The translations under genes and the position numbers were made by a program. The notes under the pieces were generated by a model. That model was not told the DNA's origin and made no database searches. It was given only the letters and a program-made list of their open reading frames with translations. A stretch of 6,030 nt of DNA from CAXTTV01 sp964247295 (GTDB lineage Bacteria > Chloroflexota > Ktedonobacteria > Ktedonobacterales > Ktedonobacteraceae). Shown here in pieces: positions 1 through 4,589 of this stretch; the stretch's first letter is position 1; every line of letters starts with the position of its first letter. The stretch covers positions 1-6,030 of the forward strand of contig CAXTTV010000253.1 of the NCBI GenBank assembly GCA_964247295.1, given 5' to 3'.

Positions 1-549
1 GCCTATCTATATAGTGGACCTGGTAAGGCTTTAACCAACTTTGCTCTGGGTGAAATTGCTGGTTTTCTTTTGTATGGGCCGCTGATTACCGCTGGGGCTT
101 ATCTTCTGCAAACTGGCAGCATTAGTGGTCAGATCTGGCCGTATGCGTTGCCATTGGGATTTCTCGCGGTCGCGGTTATTCATACAAACAATATGCGAGA
201 CGCTGAAAGTGATGTTCAGGGTGGCAAACGGACCTGGGCCGTAATGCTCAATCTAAACCTGAACCGGGCCGTGTATGTGGGCCTGCTCCTGGTCGCCTAT
301 CTCAGTATTATCCTGCTCGGCTGGCCGAAGGGACAGCCACATCTGATCTTAATCAGCCTTTGGACTCTCCCACTGGTTGTGATTGTAATTACAGGCCTGA
401 TGAGAACTGACTCACCAGCCAATATAGATCTGGCAATGAAGCAGAGCATCAGGATCTACAGTTGGATCGCTGTGTTGATTTCTATTGCCCTCGTCATTAG
501 TGCTTTCTTTAGTTTACTTCCCGCGCTACCCTTCTTCCCACCGCGTTAA
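1..549 (+). CDS. menA: UbiA-family prenyltransferase, probably 1,4-dihydroxy-2-naphthoate polyprenyltransferase (C-terminal part)
   Basis: The reading frame is open from base 1 to TAA at 547-549, giving 182 codons; the start lies upstream of the window, so the ATG at 70 is internal. Visible codons 61-77 carry the second aspartate-rich motif of the UbiA family, H-T-N-N-M-R-D-A-E-S-D followed by G-G-K-R-T, with N63, N64, R66, D67 and D71. The motif binds Mg2+-diphosphate of the prenyl donor. The N-N-x-R-D-x-x-x-D...GKRT form, plus the Y-G-P-L segment and Q-T-G before it, is typical of MenA, which joins a polyprenyl chain to dihydroxynaphthoate in menaquinone synthesis in the cytoplasmic membrane. 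Hydrophobic segments are seen near codons 22-41, 46-62, 91-108, 115-133 and 154-173. The first Asp-rich motif must lie upstream. Another UbiA prenyltransferase cannot be fully excluded. A terminator-like hairpin follows. Confidence 0.8.
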   Translation, partial: AYLYSGPGKALTNFALGEIAGFLLYGPLITAGAYLLQTGSISGQIWPYALPLGFLAVAVIHTNNMRDAESDVQGGKRTWAVMLNLNLNRAVYVGLLLVAYLSIILLGWPKGQPHLILISLWTLPLVVIVITGLMRTDSPANIDLAMKQSIRIYSWIAVLISIALVISAFFSLLPALPFFPPR

Positions 550-567
550 CCAACATTCTATCAAACG

Positions 568-600
568 GCAAGGGGCTTTATACCCCTTGCACCCCTTTTT
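568..600 (+). terminator. Rho-independent terminator candidate after menA
   Basis: An 8-bp perfect GC-rich stem (GCAAGGGG at 568-575 with CCCCTTGC at 583-590) has a 7-base loop. After ACCCC comes a run of five T at 596-600. The T-run is 5 bases from the stem, which is looser than the ideal, but CCCCTT at 592-597 can pair as an alternative with AAGGGG at 570-575 and would bring the T-run next to the stem. It sits 19 bases after the stop codon. Confidence 0.65.
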
Positions 601-651
601 ACTTCCCTTATTATCAAAATATGCCTCATTTTTTATACGTAGGTATCCCCA

Positions 652-680
652 TTTACAAGGGTAGGACACTGTGCTACACT
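652..680 (+). promoter_or_regulatory. Sigma-70-type promoter for the 735-1220 gene
   Basis: TTTACA (652-657) and TACACT (675-680) are separated by exactly 17 bases. TGC precedes the -10 box, giving an extended -10. Transcription would start near 687, leaving a leader of about 48 bases before the ATG at 735. It lies right after the menA terminator, so this starts a new transcription unit. Confidence 0.65.
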
Positions 681-722
681 GCGAAATAGGTTTAGGGCCA
701 TTTGAATAGCGGTTGTCTGATA

Positions 723-728
723 AGGAGG
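723..728 (+). promoter_or_regulatory. Ribosome binding site that fixes the start at 735
   Basis: AGGAGG is a full Shine-Dalgarno core. It is 6 bases from ATG 735, directly abuts ATG 729, and lies downstream of the in-frame TTG at 702. Only 735 has normal spacing. Confidence 0.8.
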
Positions 729-734
729 ATGTCT

Positions 735-1220
735 ATGGCTGGCTGGGAAGAAGAACTGGCCGTGCTCCTACGAAACCTGGGTGTTATAGAAGAGCCTCCG
801 TCCCATCCCCAACCGATGTACAGTCAGGTGAAAAATGACGCGACGAAGTGGGAGCGCCAGGAGATGTCAACAGACATCATGCCATGGGACGAGGCCCTGG
901 ATCTGTCGGAAGATGAGGTTATTGAGGCCAGTGTCACATCAGAAGATATTGAAGAGGAAGCCTGGCTCGCGGATCTAAGCACAATGAAGCGCGAGGTTGA
1001 GACTATCGTTGCGCAAGTTATCCGCCTGATCCAAAGAGGTGATCTGGACCAACCCTTAAAAGAAGATATTATGGTGGTTTTAAGAGCGTTGCAGAAACGA
1101 TCAGGAAGCCAACTCGCATCCGGTGACGAACTTTATTTAGAGTCGGCTGCCGAAATGCTGCATTTTTGTCGGCTGGTTCTGCGCTTAAGTGAGACGGCAA
1201 TCGAAGATAATCAGGGGTAA
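735..1220 (+). CDS. Acidic helical protein of unknown function, 161 aa
   Basis: I do not recognise a known family. The protein begins M-A-G-W-E-E-E-L and has a predicted amphipathic helix at residues 2-17, then a proline-containing linker (about 18-50). A strongly acidic stretch follows at 51-80, rich in Glu and Asp, with W51 and W77. The last part looks like three helices (about 82-102, 107-121 and 130-155) with regular Leu/Ile/Val spacing, suggesting a small helical bundle. There is one cysteine (C145), no signal peptide and no membrane segment, so it is probably cytoplasmic. The ATG at 735 is chosen because AGGAGG sits 6 bases upstream. Its own promoter is at 652-680. The next gene starts 136 bases later with no terminator between, so both may share a transcript. 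The acidity and helical tail would fit a protein-interaction role, but this is speculation. Confidence 0.8.
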   Translation: MAGWEEELAVLLRNLGVIEEPPSHPQPMYSQVKNDATKWERQEMSTDIMPWDEALDLSEDEVIEASVTSEDIEEEAWLADLSTMKREVETIVAQVIRLIQRGDLDQPLKEDIMVVLRALQKRSGSQLASGDELYLESAAEMLHFCRLVLRLSETAIEDNQG

Positions 1221-1356
1221 CAACCATTCCGTTTATTTCCCTTTCTGACATCCCTTCCTCAGGACGAACAGCGTAAAGGCTATTCTGTGTATGCTCTTAC
1301 CGCGCTCAACCCGTGAAAAGACTAGGTTGATAGAAATTTAGAACGAGAGGGAACGG

Positions 1357-2460
1357 ATGGCAATAGATAAAGAAGAAAAGCAAGAATTATTAAAAGGGAA
1401 AAGTCCCTGGTTACGTGTAGGCGCAATGACACTCACCCTGCTAGGGCCAGTGATAAATAACATGATCGCCCGTATGCAGCGGGAACAGGAGCGACAGCGA
1501 CAGCAAGCGGCTATCCTGGATGCAGCAGATTCAGAGTCCAAGCTTATCGAGCAACTACGTGACCTGACCAATCGTGGACCTGTAAGCGACTTTATGGTAC
1601 GGGAACGTGTAAATTCTAGAGAGCAACTTGCCCTACTTCAGGCACAAGCCCGCCAGGTTCAGCAACAGATCGAGGATCTCAGGCAAGCGGCGCAAAGAGA
1701 TCTGAAGAAGCGCAATCAGGTTGTGAGAAGCTTAAAGAAAACCGGGCAGAACTTAAACCAGGCTGTTCATGAGCAGAGCGAAGAGCTTCTGGATCGTGGG
1801 AGTCAATTCGCTCAGCAACTGGCGGATCGCAGTAGCTCTCTGACCGGGACAATTGTCGAGCGTGGTAGTCAGTTTACTGAAGACCTCAGCGATCGCAGCA
1901 ACCAACTTTTCCAGGATCTTGGTGATCGCGGTAATCAACTTTCCAAAGATATTAATAAACGCGGTAAGAAACTGTCTCGCGATCTCAGTAAACGCGGTAA
2001 GGGGTTGACGCACGACCTGAGCGAGCGCGGTGACGCTCTGCTACAATCGTTCCAGGGCCAGAAAAAAACCAATCGTGTATGGCCGATCCTGGGATTTGTT
2101 GTCGGACTCGCTGGCGCTAGTATTCTGACGTACCTGTTGGTTCGTAAACGAGTGAGCGAGCAGGCTCCCTCCGAAGATCAACAAATTGAGCTACCAACTA
2201 AAGGGTATATGAGCCCACTTAGCAATGGACGGGGATCGGGCGAGAGCCTCAATCCAGATCAGGAAAGCGGCAACGTCGCGACGATCGCGATGCTAGAGAT
2301 TGAGACCACCAACCAGGAGATCCCGGCGGATGCCGCCTTTGTAGGAGACTCAATCTCAAAATTGTACTACCCCATTGGAGCTGAAGTGAGTGGAACGAAT
2401 CCGATCTACTTTTCTTCAGAAGAGCAAGCAAGAGCTCAGGGATACACTCCCGCCAGTTAA
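1357..2460 (+). CDS. Membrane-anchored 11-residue-repeat (hendecad) protein, YtxH-like, 367 aa
   Basis: Not a gene I can name. In order: a charged N-terminus and a moderately hydrophobic segment (about 19-38); Gln/Arg-rich coiled coil (about 40-70 and 83-141); eight tandem 11-residue repeats (142-229) of the pattern x-D-L-x-D/E/K-R-G/S-x-x-L-x; a clear transmembrane helix at about 241-262 followed by R-K-R; then a soluble tail. Residues 327-366 (A-F-V-G-D-S-x-S-K-L-Y-Y ... I-Y-F-S-S-E-E-Q-A-x-A-x-G-Y-x-P) resemble the Ada-type zinc-binding motif, but both of its cysteine positions are lost. The layout recalls YtxH-type envelope proteins, in which an amphipathic helical region lies next to one membrane anchor. 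The positive-inside rule suggests the R-K-R side is cytoplasmic, though K-K-T-N-R before the helix makes this ambiguous. The start ATG has GAGAGG 6 bases upstream. A strong hairpin terminator follows. A role in envelope structure or membrane binding is only inferred. Confidence 0.85.
   Translation: MAIDKEEKQELLKGKSPWLRVGAMTLTLLGPVINNMIARMQREQERQRQQAAILDAADSESKLIEQLRDLTNRGPVSDFMVRERVNSREQLALLQAQARQVQQQIEDLRQAAQRDLKKRNQVVRSLKKTGQNLNQAVHEQSEELLDRGSQFAQQLADRSSSLTGTIVERGSQFTEDLSDRSNQLFQDLGDRGNQLSKDINKRGKKLSRDLSKRGKGLTHDLSERGDALLQSFQGQKKTNRVWPILGFVVGLAGASILTYLLVRKRVSEQAPSEDQQIELPTKGYMSPLSNGRGSGESLNPDQESGNVATIAMLEIETTNQEIPADAAFVGDSISKLYYPIGAEVSGTNPIYFSSEEQARAQGYTPAS
1780..2043 (+). repeat. Eight tandem 33-bp units coding 11-residue repeats
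   Basis: Codons 142-229 of the 1357-2460 gene divide exactly into eight 11-residue units with no gaps. Examples are EDLSDRSNQLF, QDLGDRGNQLS, RDLSKRGKGLT and HDLSERGDALL. Arg is invariant at position 6; Gly or Ser holds position 7 and a hydrophobic residue positions 3 and 10. Position 5 is acidic in five early units and the last, and Lys in units 6 and 7. The DNA copies have diverged, so this is an old protein repeat rather than a recent slippage tract. Confidence 0.9.
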
Positions 2461-2473
2461 TAAGCGAAGACGC

Positions 2474-2539
2474 ATCAAGGGATACCTTGATCCCTGGTCA
2501 GAGGGAAGAGGCGCTGCCCGATTTCCTCTTTTCGCCTCT
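2474..2539. other. Series of hairpins in the convergent intergenic region
   Basis: Three stems follow the stop codon at 2460: ATCAAGG (2474-2480) with CCTTGAT (2485-2491), loop GATA; TCCCT (2491-2495) with AGGGA (2502-2506), which shares base 2491 with the first; and AGAGGCG (2507-2513) with CGCCTCT (2533-2539). None has a T-run of its own, so they look like 3'-end structure added to the terminator at 2556-2598. Confidence 0.5.
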
Positions 2540-2555
2540 ATAGATGCTTTGCAGA

Positions 2556-2598
2556 ACAAAGAAAAGACACTCTCATTGATGGGGTGTCTTTTCTTTGT
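2556..2598. terminator. Bidirectional terminator between convergent genes
   Basis: A perfect 15-bp stem (ACAAAGAAAAGACAC at 2556-2570 with GTGTCTTTTCTTTGT at 2584-2598) has a 13-base loop; G-U and C-G pairs can extend it inward by three. The 3' arm is T-rich in either direction of reading, so it can end transcription of the plus-strand gene stopping at 2460 and of the minus-strand gene stopping at 2605, only 7 bases away. Confidence 0.85.
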
Positions 2599-2604
2599 CT
2601 ACGA

Positions 2605-3036
2605 TTATGGGCGCTGATATTGTTCGGGTGTATGATCCGGCGGAAAGCCTTCATTAAAAACCCCACGCTTTACCAGGAAATAGAGAAACTCCAACTGCTG
2701 CTCCTCTGAGGTTGCTGTGTCCATTGCTTCAGAGCTTACTGGATGAGGAGAAAGCTTATTTGATGACAGCGCCTTCTCATCCGGATTAGGTGGAGAAGAG
2801 AGCGGGATTGGGATCGCCCGTTCGTCGGCTGGGTGAGCGGTGGGCGCGATCGGCTGAGCGGTGGGAGGAATATGCGTGTGAGCAGAGCCATCTACGGAAC
2901 GTGATGTAGTTTCGCGTGTATATCCTTGATAGGGAAGGGCTGTTGCTTCCACAATGGGAACAGGCTCAATCCGCTTTTTTCTGGGCCACCACGCAAACAT
3001 AGTGTGTAGCCAGCGTTTAAACGCCTGCGTGATCAT
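2605..3036 (-). CDS. Proline-rich protein of unknown function, 143 aa
   Basis: I do not recognise a family. The N-terminal 22 residues are basic and aromatic (F6, W9, F14, W16, W17, then R-K-K-R), which could form an amphipathic membrane-associating helix; it is not a normal signal peptide. Residues 31-105 are low-complexity and probably disordered, rich in Pro, Ala, Ser and Thr, with a short near-repeat PTAQPIAPTAHP. The end is more ordered: a Glu/Leu helix (about 110-127, E-F-L-Y-F-L-V-K-R-G-V-F-N-E-G) and a Pro-rich tail. This C-terminal segment looks like the conserved functional part. The ATG at 3036 has AGGA about 6-7 bases upstream on the minus strand; ATG at residue 13 is an alternative without a clear binding site. 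It is convergent with the hendecad-repeat gene and shares its terminator. The upstream AT-rich region holds a possible promoter with a direct repeat. Confidence 0.7.
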   Translation of the reverse strand: MITQAFKRWLHTMFAWWPRKKRIEPVPIVEATALPYQGYTRETTSRSVDGSAHTHIPPTAQPIAPTAHPADERAIPIPLSSPPNPDEKALSSNKLSPHPVSSEAMDTATSEEQQLEFLYFLVKRGVFNEGFPPDHTPEQYQRP

Positions 3037-3062
3037 AATTTTTCCTGCCTCTTAATAAACAC

Positions 3063-3098
3063 AATGTATCGTGTACTTACTAGGTATCACGTACTCAA
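3063..3098 (-). promoter_or_regulatory. Possible promoter for the minus-strand gene
   Basis: On the minus strand two weak choices overlap: TTGAGT (3093-3098) with TACACG (3070-3075) at 17 bases, or GTGATA (3085-3090) with TACATT (3063-3068) at 16 bases. Neither matches the consensus well, but the position, 27-62 bases before the start codon in AT-rich DNA, fits. Confidence 0.35.
3066..3094. repeat. Direct repeat, possible operator
   Basis: GTATCGTGTAC (3066-3076) and GTATCACGTAC (3084-3094) match at 9 of 11 positions and start 18 bases apart. They cover the candidate promoter elements of the minus-strand gene, which is where a repressor site would be expected. Confidence 0.4.
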
Positions 3099-3278
3099 TT
3101 TTTGTTTATTACCGATATTGAGCAATGGAAACACGAGAATCAGGGAAATCCAGAGAGAATATAGAAATATACTAGCATAACGACCTGACAGCCGTCAAAC
3201 TGATTCATCTGCTATTATAAAGACAGTTGAGCATCAAAGAATGGGCCATCGGATTTTGTCCTTTCGCGCAAGTGCTTT
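3099..3278. other. AT-rich intergenic stretch without a gene
   Basis: No convincing coding region is seen. The left part is AT-rich (19 G+C in the 60 bases at 3061-3120). It contains a 4-bp hairpin TGAC-agcc-GTCA at 3186-3197 and the extended -10 box at 3210-3218. The segment at 3242-3250 is complementary to 3423-3431 inside the following palindrome. Confidence 0.5.
3210..3218 (+). promoter_or_regulatory. Extended -10 box before the palindromic block
   Basis: TGC-TATTAT is a good extended -10 sequence. No -35 box lies at normal distance; CTGACA at 3185-3190 is 22 bases away, which is too far. If used, transcription would begin near 3225 and run through the palindromic block at 3279-3542. Confidence 0.35.
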
Positions 3279-3542
3279 TGTTGGGAAATCGGAGAAAGAT
3301 CGAAGAATGCCCGTGGACGCGGCGGAGGACGGGTCACGTGTGGACCCGTGGAGACGGAGTGTACGCACGCACCTTCGCACGAAGCGGAAACGTCTGGGAC
3401 CCGCAGCCCAGCGGCGCGACGAGATGGCCCACCGTTTCCTCTTCGTGGCACCCGTCATGGCTCCCCTGGGCACGGGTCCGCACGCGACCCGATCTACGGA
3501 CGATGGCACCGTGTGAGAAGACCCTTCCTGACTTTCCCAACA
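3279..3542. repeat. GC-rich long imperfect palindrome: fold-back/MITE-like element or long-hairpin RNA gene
   Basis: The ends are a perfect 10-bp inverted repeat, TGTTGGGAAA (3279-3288) and TTTCCCAACA (3533-3542). The arms keep matching inward: 3330-3350 and 3471-3491 are inverted copies with 19 of 21 identical, each beginning exactly 51 bases in from its own end. CACGAAGCGGAAACG (3378-3392) matches CGTTTCCTCTTCGTG (3433-3447) at 14 of 15. Each arm also has a local hairpin: ACGGGTC/GACCCGT at 3329-3349 and CGGGTC/GACCCG at 3473-3491, both with 7-base loops. Bases 3301-3420 are about 69% G+C, against about 32% at 3061-3120. Several frames are open on both strands, but none encodes a recognisable protein or has a good ribosome site, so they are taken as by-products of few stop codons. 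No clear target-site duplication is seen. It does not carry the signatures I know of RNase P RNA, tmRNA or SRP RNA. Confidence 0.75.
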
Positions 3543-3564
3543 GACTCGCGAGCTGCTTTCCTAC

Positions 3565-3593
3565 TTGCATTTTTGCCTCTTGCATGTCATAAT
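3565..3593 (+). promoter_or_regulatory. Strong sigma-70-type promoter for the zinc-ribbon gene
   Basis: TTGCAT (3565-3570) and CATAAT (3588-3593) are 17 bases apart, and TGT precedes the -10 box (extended -10). The start of transcription would be near 3600, giving a leader of about 45 bases. It begins 22 bases after the palindromic block. Confidence 0.65.
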
Positions 3594-3644
3594 TCAGGAG
3601 GGATTAAAGCTAGAGTATATAGAAAGGCTAATATCGGTTCAACC

Positions 3645-3851
3645 ATGCAGGAAGATATTCTTGGTACCCGCCGTACCGCCATCTCTGAAACTTATGTCAC
3701 CTGCGCGCGCTGTAACAAGGTTACGCGTTTACGCTACGCGCGTCGAATTCAAAGCGATGTGTTATCCGATAGTAACTCCGAGTTTGATTATCTCTGCCCA
3801 GAGTGCCAGAAGGCTCTAGAGAGCGGAGAGAAAGATCTCCCAATTTTATAG
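3645..3851 (+). CDS. Small four-cysteine zinc-ribbon protein, 68 aa
   Basis: The protein has two C-x-x-C knuckles, C20-A-R-C23 and C51-P-E-C54, 27 residues apart, which is a classic zinc-ribbon arrangement. Between them lies a basic patch (K25, R28, R30, R33, R34), suggesting contact with nucleic acid or an acidic partner. The tail E-S-G-E-K-D-L-P-I-L is short. I do not recognise the precise family, so a regulatory or RNA/DNA-binding role is inferred only from the fold type. The frame is open further upstream into the palindromic block, but ATG 3645 is the first plausible start downstream of the promoter at 3565-3593. Its Shine-Dalgarno match is poor (AAAGG at 3623-3627 is 17 bases away), so translation may be weak or start differently. 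It appears monocistronic, with its own promoter and a terminator at 3920-3978. Confidence 0.75.
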   Translation: MQEDILGTRRTAISETYVTCARCNKVTRLRYARRIQSDVLSDSNSEFDYLCPECQKALESGEKDLPIL

Positions 3852-3919
3852 CTATCATGTAGAGTATAGCCACGACCTGCTGGTTCCGATCCCGTTATCT
3901 TAGTAGAGGATCAGCAAAC

Positions 3920-3978
3920 AAGGCAAAAGGCGGAAGAGTGCAGCAAATTCGCGAGCGGCTCTCAGCCTTTTGCCTTTT
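3920..3978 (+). terminator. Rho-independent terminator after the zinc-ribbon gene
   Basis: A perfect 12-bp stem (AAGGCAAAAGGC at 3920-3931 with GCCTTTTGCCTT at 3965-3976) encloses a 33-base loop that can pair further (AGAG at 3935-3938 with CTCT at 3959-3962). The stem runs into TTTT at 3975-3978. It separates the zinc-ribbon gene from the hsp20-lon operon. Confidence 0.75.
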
Positions 3979-4019
3979 CGTCATCCGTTTTGGGGAATAA
4001 TTGCGTCGTTCCATGTACC

Positions 4020-4037
4020 TATAGAGTGTTATAGAGT
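4020..4037 (+). promoter_or_regulatory. Possible promoter of the hsp20-lon operon
   Basis: TATAGAGT occurs twice, at 4020-4027 and 4030-4037, 10 bases (one helical turn) apart. The second copy is preceded by TGT and reads as an extended -10 (TGt-TATAGA). No good -35 box lies at the right distance. No CIRCE heat-shock operator is present. Transcription would start near 4042, leaving a leader of about 60 bases that can form GCCAC/GTGGC pairing. Confidence 0.35.
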
Positions 4038-4102
4038 AGATGGGGCCACACCTGTGTCTTTGTTGGTGGCGTATCTGTAAGAGATGCAGCGAGGAAAAAG
4101 CT

Positions 4103-4573
4103 ATGCGAATGCGCTATCGATACGTGACATACCGTTATACCGATGGATCTCAGCGACAATTAGAGCGTCATTATCGTCAATTACTACAAGAAGCACTACG
4201 ACAAAGTCAGCAGATACAGTGTTCCGCTAGTTGGAGGCCGATGGCCGATATTCACGAGTCTTCGGACATAATGACAATCAAGGTTGAGCTTGCTGGTATG
4301 AGAGAGGAAGATATTGAGGTAACGTTGTACGAGGATGCTCTGGTGATCACTGGGGAGAGACGTGATGGGCATGACCAACGTGAACATGTTTACTACCATG
4401 AAGCGCAGATCCGTTATGGTCCATTCCGCCTGGAGGTGTATATCCCCTCCCCTATTGATCGCGAGTCGGTCCAGGCCCGGTACGAAAATGGTTTTCTCTG
4501 GGTGGACCTTCCAAAGATACCTCAGGCAACATCTGATCTGATGCAGGTTCAGAGCAGTGCCTTGAATGAGTAA
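4103..4573 (+). CDS. Small heat-shock protein, Hsp20/alpha-crystallin family, 156 aa
   Basis: An ATP-independent holdase that binds unfolding proteins in the cytoplasm. The alpha-crystallin domain covers about residues 44-139: W-R-P-M-A-D-I-H-E at the start; V-E-L-A-G-M-R-E-E-D-I-E-V; the L-V-I-T-G-E-R strand; Y-G-P-F-R-L-E-V-Y-I-P; and N-G-F-L-W-V-D-L-P-K at the end. Overall length is usual for the family. The N-terminal arm (1-43) is unusual, with alternating Arg and Tyr (M-R-M-R-Y-R-Y-V-T-Y-R-Y) then a Gln-rich helix. The C-terminal tail has no clear I-x-I/V motif, which normally links dimers into larger assemblies. The start at 4103 is chosen because GAGGAA lies 6 bases upstream; the frame is open back to 4040 but that start has no binding site. 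ATG 4109 is a poorer alternative. The lon gene follows 16 bases downstream. Confidence 0.93.
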   Translation: MRMRYRYVTYRYTDGSQRQLERHYRQLLQEALRQSQQIQCSASWRPMADIHESSDIMTIKVELAGMREEDIEVTLYEDALVITGERRDGHDQREHVYYHEAQIRYGPFRLEVYIPSPIDRESVQARYENGFLWVDLPKIPQATSDLMQVQSSALNE

Positions 4574-4589
4574 ATAAGACTGAGGTTTT

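Noticed and set aside
702..734. TTG start at 702 for the acidic protein
   Set aside because: It lies upstream of the AGGAGG at 723-728, so that site cannot serve it; ATG 735 has correct spacing.
1221..1356. Separate promoter before the hendecad-repeat gene
   Set aside because: TATGCT at 1290-1295 has no -35 box at proper distance. With no terminator in this gap, read-through from the upstream gene is the simpler view.
1753..2013. Minus-strand frame opposite the hendecad repeats
   Set aside because: It mirrors the 33-bp periodic coding sequence; the plus strand has the ribosome site, strict 11-residue phase and membrane helix.
3265..3559. Target-site duplication around the palindromic block
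   Set aside because: CGCG...TGCTTT occurs near both ends (3265-3278 and 3547-3559) but the copies differ, and the right copy does not abut the inverted repeat. This is too weak to claim.
3225..3560. RNase P RNA, tmRNA or SRP RNA
   Set aside because: I looked on both strands for the conserved core motifs I know for these RNAs and found none. The long symmetric palindrome also does not fit them.
3215..3592. Overlapping long frames on both strands across the palindrome
   Set aside because: Four or more frames are open together because GC-rich inverted sequence has few stops. None has a plausible ribosome site or recognisable protein.
3596..3601. AGGAGG as the ribosome site of the zinc-ribbon gene
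   Set aside because: No start codon lies 5-10 bases downstream, and it overlaps the expected transcription start.
3348..3644. Upstream extension of the zinc-ribbon reading frame into the palindromic block
   Set aside because: The extra 99 residues are encoded by the GC-rich palindrome, have odd composition and no family resemblance, and a strong promoter lies inside this stretch at 3565-3593.
4020..4037. CIRCE operator upstream of hsp20
   Set aside because: GAGTGTTA at 4024-4031 recalls half of the operator, but the matching TTAGCACTC half is absent.
4042..4102. RNA thermometer in the hsp20 leader
   Set aside because: A GCCAC/GTGGC stem is possible, but nothing in the leader pairs with the GAGGAA ribosome site, which is needed for a ROSE- or four-U-type thermometer.
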